A stretch of DNA of 7,477 bases from an uncultured Porphyromonadaceae bacterium (GTDB lineage: Bacteria > Bacteroidota > Bacteroidia > Bacteroidales > Muribaculaceae), in assembly GCA_900552325.1 (NCBI GenBank), contig URZG01000103.1:1-7477 (forward strand), in the 5' to 3' direction. Made by a program: the position numbers and the translations under genes. Under the pieces are notes generated by a model that was not told where the DNA came from, ran no database searches, and worked only from the letters and a program-made list of their open reading frames with translations. Below, one piece after another: positions 5,215-7,477 of the stretch (positions within the stretch are counted from its first letter, which is position 1; the number at the start of each line of letters is the position of its first letter).

Positions 5215-6219
5215 ATGATGGAAAAGAATCTCAACAATCAGAAAGCGCCATCCACAGGATGGACGAAAGATATACTCGGAAAAGATTTCGAGCGCCGCAC
5301 AGTCGTGCAGCCGTCGGATTACGACGGTCCGGTTTGCTGCACCATAGTACGCCTTACCACGCCTGACGGGGTACAGCCCTCGCGCGGAGTCCTTTACGTA
5401 CACGGATTCTCCGACTACTTTTTCCAGGCCGATATGGCCCGGAAGTTCCATGATGAGGGATATGCCTTCTATGCCGTGGACCTCAGAAAATACGGGCGTG
5501 CGGTTCTGACCAGACAGAAATTTTTCAAGGTTCGCGACCTGCGCGAATATTTTCCCGATATAATGGCGGCCATCTCGCAGATGGAGAGCGACGGCGTTGA
5601 AGAGGTGATACTCCTCGCCCACTCCACCGGCGGCCTTACCTGCTCCCTCTTCATGAAAGAATGTCCGCCGACGCAGGTCAAGGCTATGGTGCTCAACAGC
5701 CCGTTCCTTGCCTGGAACATGCCTCCTTTCATGCGCAAGGTTGTGGTGCCTGCGGTGTCGTGGCTCGGGAAGTTGTTACCCGGTATCCCTCTGCAGCAGG
5801 CCGGTGATCCGCTCTATGCCCGTGCGCTGCATAAGAAATATGACGGCGAATGGGAATATGACCGCCACTGGAAGCCGGATATTCTTCCGCCGGTAGATGC
5901 CGGATGGATCCGGGCTATCGATACCGCTCAACGCGCATTGCAGAAACTGCCGCCGATAGATGTTCCCGTGCTGCTTCTTCACAGCGACCGGTCGGCCTCG
6001 CGCCACGACAATCTTGAGGCACATCACCGGGCCGATGCGATTCTCAACGTCGACTCCATCTCAAAGGCCGGGCGCGCTCTCGGCCCGGAAGTGACCGACA
6101 TCTCTATCACCGGAGGAGTACATGACCTCGCATTGTCGCGTCCCGACGTACGCTCCTTGTTCTATTCCACCATATTCAGCTGGCTGAACGACACACTGCA
6201 ATGTAATAAAGAAGAATAA
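5215..6219 (+). CDS. Alpha/beta hydrolase, serine aminopeptidase S33 / lysophospholipase-like
   Basis: This 334-residue protein has the alpha/beta-hydrolase fold of the S33 (Hydrolase_4) group, which includes lysophospholipases and monoacylglycerol lipases. HGFSDY at 63-68 forms the oxyanion-hole strand turn. The nucleophile elbow is AHSTGG at 135-140 with Ser137, so the usual first Gly of GxSxG is Ala. The catalytic His is probably His303 in GGVHDLALS. The acid is Asp258 (LLHSDRS) or Asp280 (LNVDS); the sequence alone does not decide. Residues about 166-235 look like a lid or cap insertion. No signal peptide is visible, so it is likely cytoplasmic. The frame extends upstream to a TTG at 5176, but that lies within the promoter; the ATGs at 5215 and 5218 are preferred. 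The substrate is unknown; an ester or lysolipid is likely by family. Confidence 0.85.
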   Translation: MMEKNLNNQKAPSTGWTKDILGKDFERRTVVQPSDYDGPVCCTIVRLTTPDGVQPSRGVLYVHGFSDYFFQADMARKFHDEGYAFYAVDLRKYGRAVLTRQKFFKVRDLREYFPDIMAAISQMESDGVEEVILLAHSTGGLTCSLFMKECPPTQVKAMVLNSPFLAWNMPPFMRKVVVPAVSWLGKLLPGIPLQQAGDPLYARALHKKYDGEWEYDRHWKPDILPPVDAGWIRAIDTAQRALQKLPPIDVPVLLLHSDRSASRHDNLEAHHRADAILNVDSISKAGRALGPEVTDISITGGVHDLALSRPDVRSLFYSTIFSWLNDTLQCNKEE

Positions 6220-6260
6220 AAAAGTTTGGCGTAAAAGGTGGTCAATTCCAGAGAAAACCG

Positions 6261-6269
6261 TAATTTTGC
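6261..6269 (+). promoter_or_regulatory. Bacteroidetes -7 promoter element for the UPF0371 gene
   Basis: TAATTTTGC matches TAnnTTTG and is followed by AACTGTT and then the ATG at 6278, so the predicted leader is only about 5-6 bases. No TTTG lies 19-21 bp upstream; the nearest, at 6225-6228, is 32 bp away. The 58-base gap after the hydrolase stop codon has no terminator hairpin that I can see, so read-through from the hydrolase gene is also possible. Confidence 0.55.
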
Positions 6270-6277
6270 AAACTGTT

Positions 6278-7477
6278 ATGAAATACGGTTTCGACAACGA
6301 CAAGTATCTCCGCATACAGTCAGAACACATCAAAGAGCGTATCGCTCAGTTCGGTAACAAACTCTATCTCGAGCTCGGAGGGAAACTCTTCGACGATTAT
6401 CACGCCTCGCGTGTGCTCCCCGGTTTCCAGCCCGACAGCAAGCTGAGGATGCTCAGCCAGCTCTCCGACCACGCCGAAATAGTGATTGTGATTTCCGCCC
6501 GCGACATCGAAAAAAACAAAGTGCGCAACGACCTGGGCATAACCTACGACGAGGATGTGTTGCGTCTGCGTCAGGAATTTATCAAGCGCGGATTCATGGT
6601 AAGTTCGGTGGTGATCACCCACTACAACGGCCAGAGTTCGGCCGACGCTTTCCGCAAGCGCCTGAGCCGTATGAACATCACTACCTACTGCCACTACACA
6701 ATCGAAGGCTACCCAACCAATGTGGACCTTATCGACTCCGACGAAGGTTTCGGTAAAAACGACTATATCGTAACCACCCGTCCGCTCGTTATCGTTACCG
6801 CTCCCGGCCCCGGTTCCGGCAAGATGGCCGTATGCCTCAGCCAGCTCTATAACGAGCACAAACGTGGTGTGGAAGCCGGATATGCCAAATTCGAGACCTT
6901 CCCGGTATGGTCGCTGCCGCTCAAACACCCGGTGAACATCGCCTACGAAGCCGCCACCGCCGACCTCAACGACGTGAACATGATCGACCCGTTCCATCTC
7001 GAGGCCTACGGCAAGACCGCCATCAACTACAACCGCGACATAGAGATCTTTCCGGTGCTCAACGCCCTCTTCGAGGGGATCTACGGCGAAAACCCATACA
7101 AGTCGCCCACCGACATGGGCGTGAATATGGTGGGCTTCTGCATAAATGACGACCAGGTGTGCTGCGAGGCATCCAAAAACGAGATTATCCTCCGTTATTT
7201 CCAGGCGCTCAACCGCATGGCGCGCGGCGACGGCAACGAAAACGAAGTGTCGAAAATCGCGCTCCTCTTCAAACAGGCGAAGATCGACACCTCATATCGC
7301 AAGCCAGTGGTGGCGGCTCGTGAACGGGCCGAACAGACCGGGCGACCCGCCTCCGCCATCGAACTTGCCGACGGCACCATCATCACCGCAGGCTCCGGCG
7401 AACTTATGGGCCCGAGTGCCGCACTGATCCTCAACGCCATAAAACACCTCGCAGGCATCGACCATAACGTGAAACTG
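6278..7477 (+). CDS. UPF0371 (DUF1846) family protein, C-terminus outside window
   Basis: Four hundred codons are visible without a stop, ending exactly at the window edge; the family is usually about 500 residues, so roughly the last fifth is missing. It is recognised by conserved blocks: KYGFDNDKYLRIQSEHI at 2-18, LELGGKLFDDYHASRVLPGF at 31-50, the IEKNKVRNDLGITY region (77-90), and NDVNMIDPFHLEAYG at 231-245. APGPGSGKMA at 175-184 resembles a P-loop (GPGSGK), preceded by a hydrophobic strand LVIVTA, which suggests nucleotide or phosphate binding. The biochemical function of the family is not established to my knowledge. The protein has no signal peptide or membrane segment and is probably cytoplasmic. 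It is preceded by its own -7 element and lies 58 bp after the hydrolase gene on the same strand. Confidence 0.9.
   Translation, partial: MKYGFDNDKYLRIQSEHIKERIAQFGNKLYLELGGKLFDDYHASRVLPGFQPDSKLRMLSQLSDHAEIVIVISARDIEKNKVRNDLGITYDEDVLRLRQEFIKRGFMVSSVVITHYNGQSSADAFRKRLSRMNITTYCHYTIEGYPTNVDLIDSDEGFGKNDYIVTTRPLVIVTAPGPGSGKMAVCLSQLYNEHKRGVEAGYAKFETFPVWSLPLKHPVNIAYEAATADLNDVNMIDPFHLEAYGKTAINYNRDIEIFPVLNALFEGIYGENPYKSPTDMGVNMVGFCINDDQVCCEASKNEIILRYFQALNRMARGDGNENEVSKIALLFKQAKIDTSYRKPVVAARERAEQTGRPASAIELADGTIITAGSGELMGPSAALILNAIKHLAGIDHNVKL

Noticed and set aside
6320..6997. Minus-strand open frame of 225 codons opposite the UPF0371 gene
   Set aside because: The plus strand encodes a clearly conserved protein here. 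The antisense frame is low-complexity in character (Val/Gly/His-rich) and looks like a shadow.

Overview
The window comes from a bacterium of the Bacteroidetes, most likely the order Bacteroidales. The grounds are promoter elements of the TAnnTTTG type (here TAATTTTGC and TAACTTTGC) just ahead of several genes, the lack of clear Shine-Dalgarno sequences, and protein sequences that read like Bacteroidales versions of housekeeping enzymes. The coding DNA looks moderately GC-rich, which would suit a Muribaculaceae-type genome better than a typical Bacteroides; that family placement is inference only.

Layout. At the left edge is the start of a minus-strand gene for an exported protein (1-139). 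A 223-bp regulatory gap (140-362) follows, with a striking symmetric set of TGACA/TGTCA pentamers and a terminator-shaped hairpin. Then comes a plus-strand beta-carbonic anhydrase (363-908), a short AT-repeat spacer, and a strong hairpin terminator (1001-1036) shared with the converging minus-strand operon. That operon reads right to left from a near-consensus promoter at 5115-5146: pyrB, pyrI, a flavin-reductase-like FMN protein, glyA and plsC. Its genes overlap by 4 bp or are separated by 5, 20 and 42 bp. Back to back with the pyrB promoter is a plus-strand promoter for an alpha/beta hydrolase (5215-6219), followed by a UPF0371/DUF1846 protein (6278 onward) cut off by the window end.

How the genes fit together. 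PyrB and PyrI form aspartate transcarbamoylase, the committed step of pyrimidine synthesis. GlyA supplies one-carbon units for thymidylate and purines. PlsC makes phosphatidic acid for membranes. Together they look like a growth-linked biosynthetic operon. Carbonic anhydrase could supply bicarbonate for carbamoyl phosphate, the PyrB substrate, but it is transcribed separately. The window is mostly conserved core genome. I see no mobile element, CRISPR array, rRNA, tRNA or defence system, and no convincing new multi-gene system. The most unusual items are the phased TGACA dyad upstream of carbonic anhydrase, the back-to-back divergent promoters, and the very short predicted mRNA leaders.
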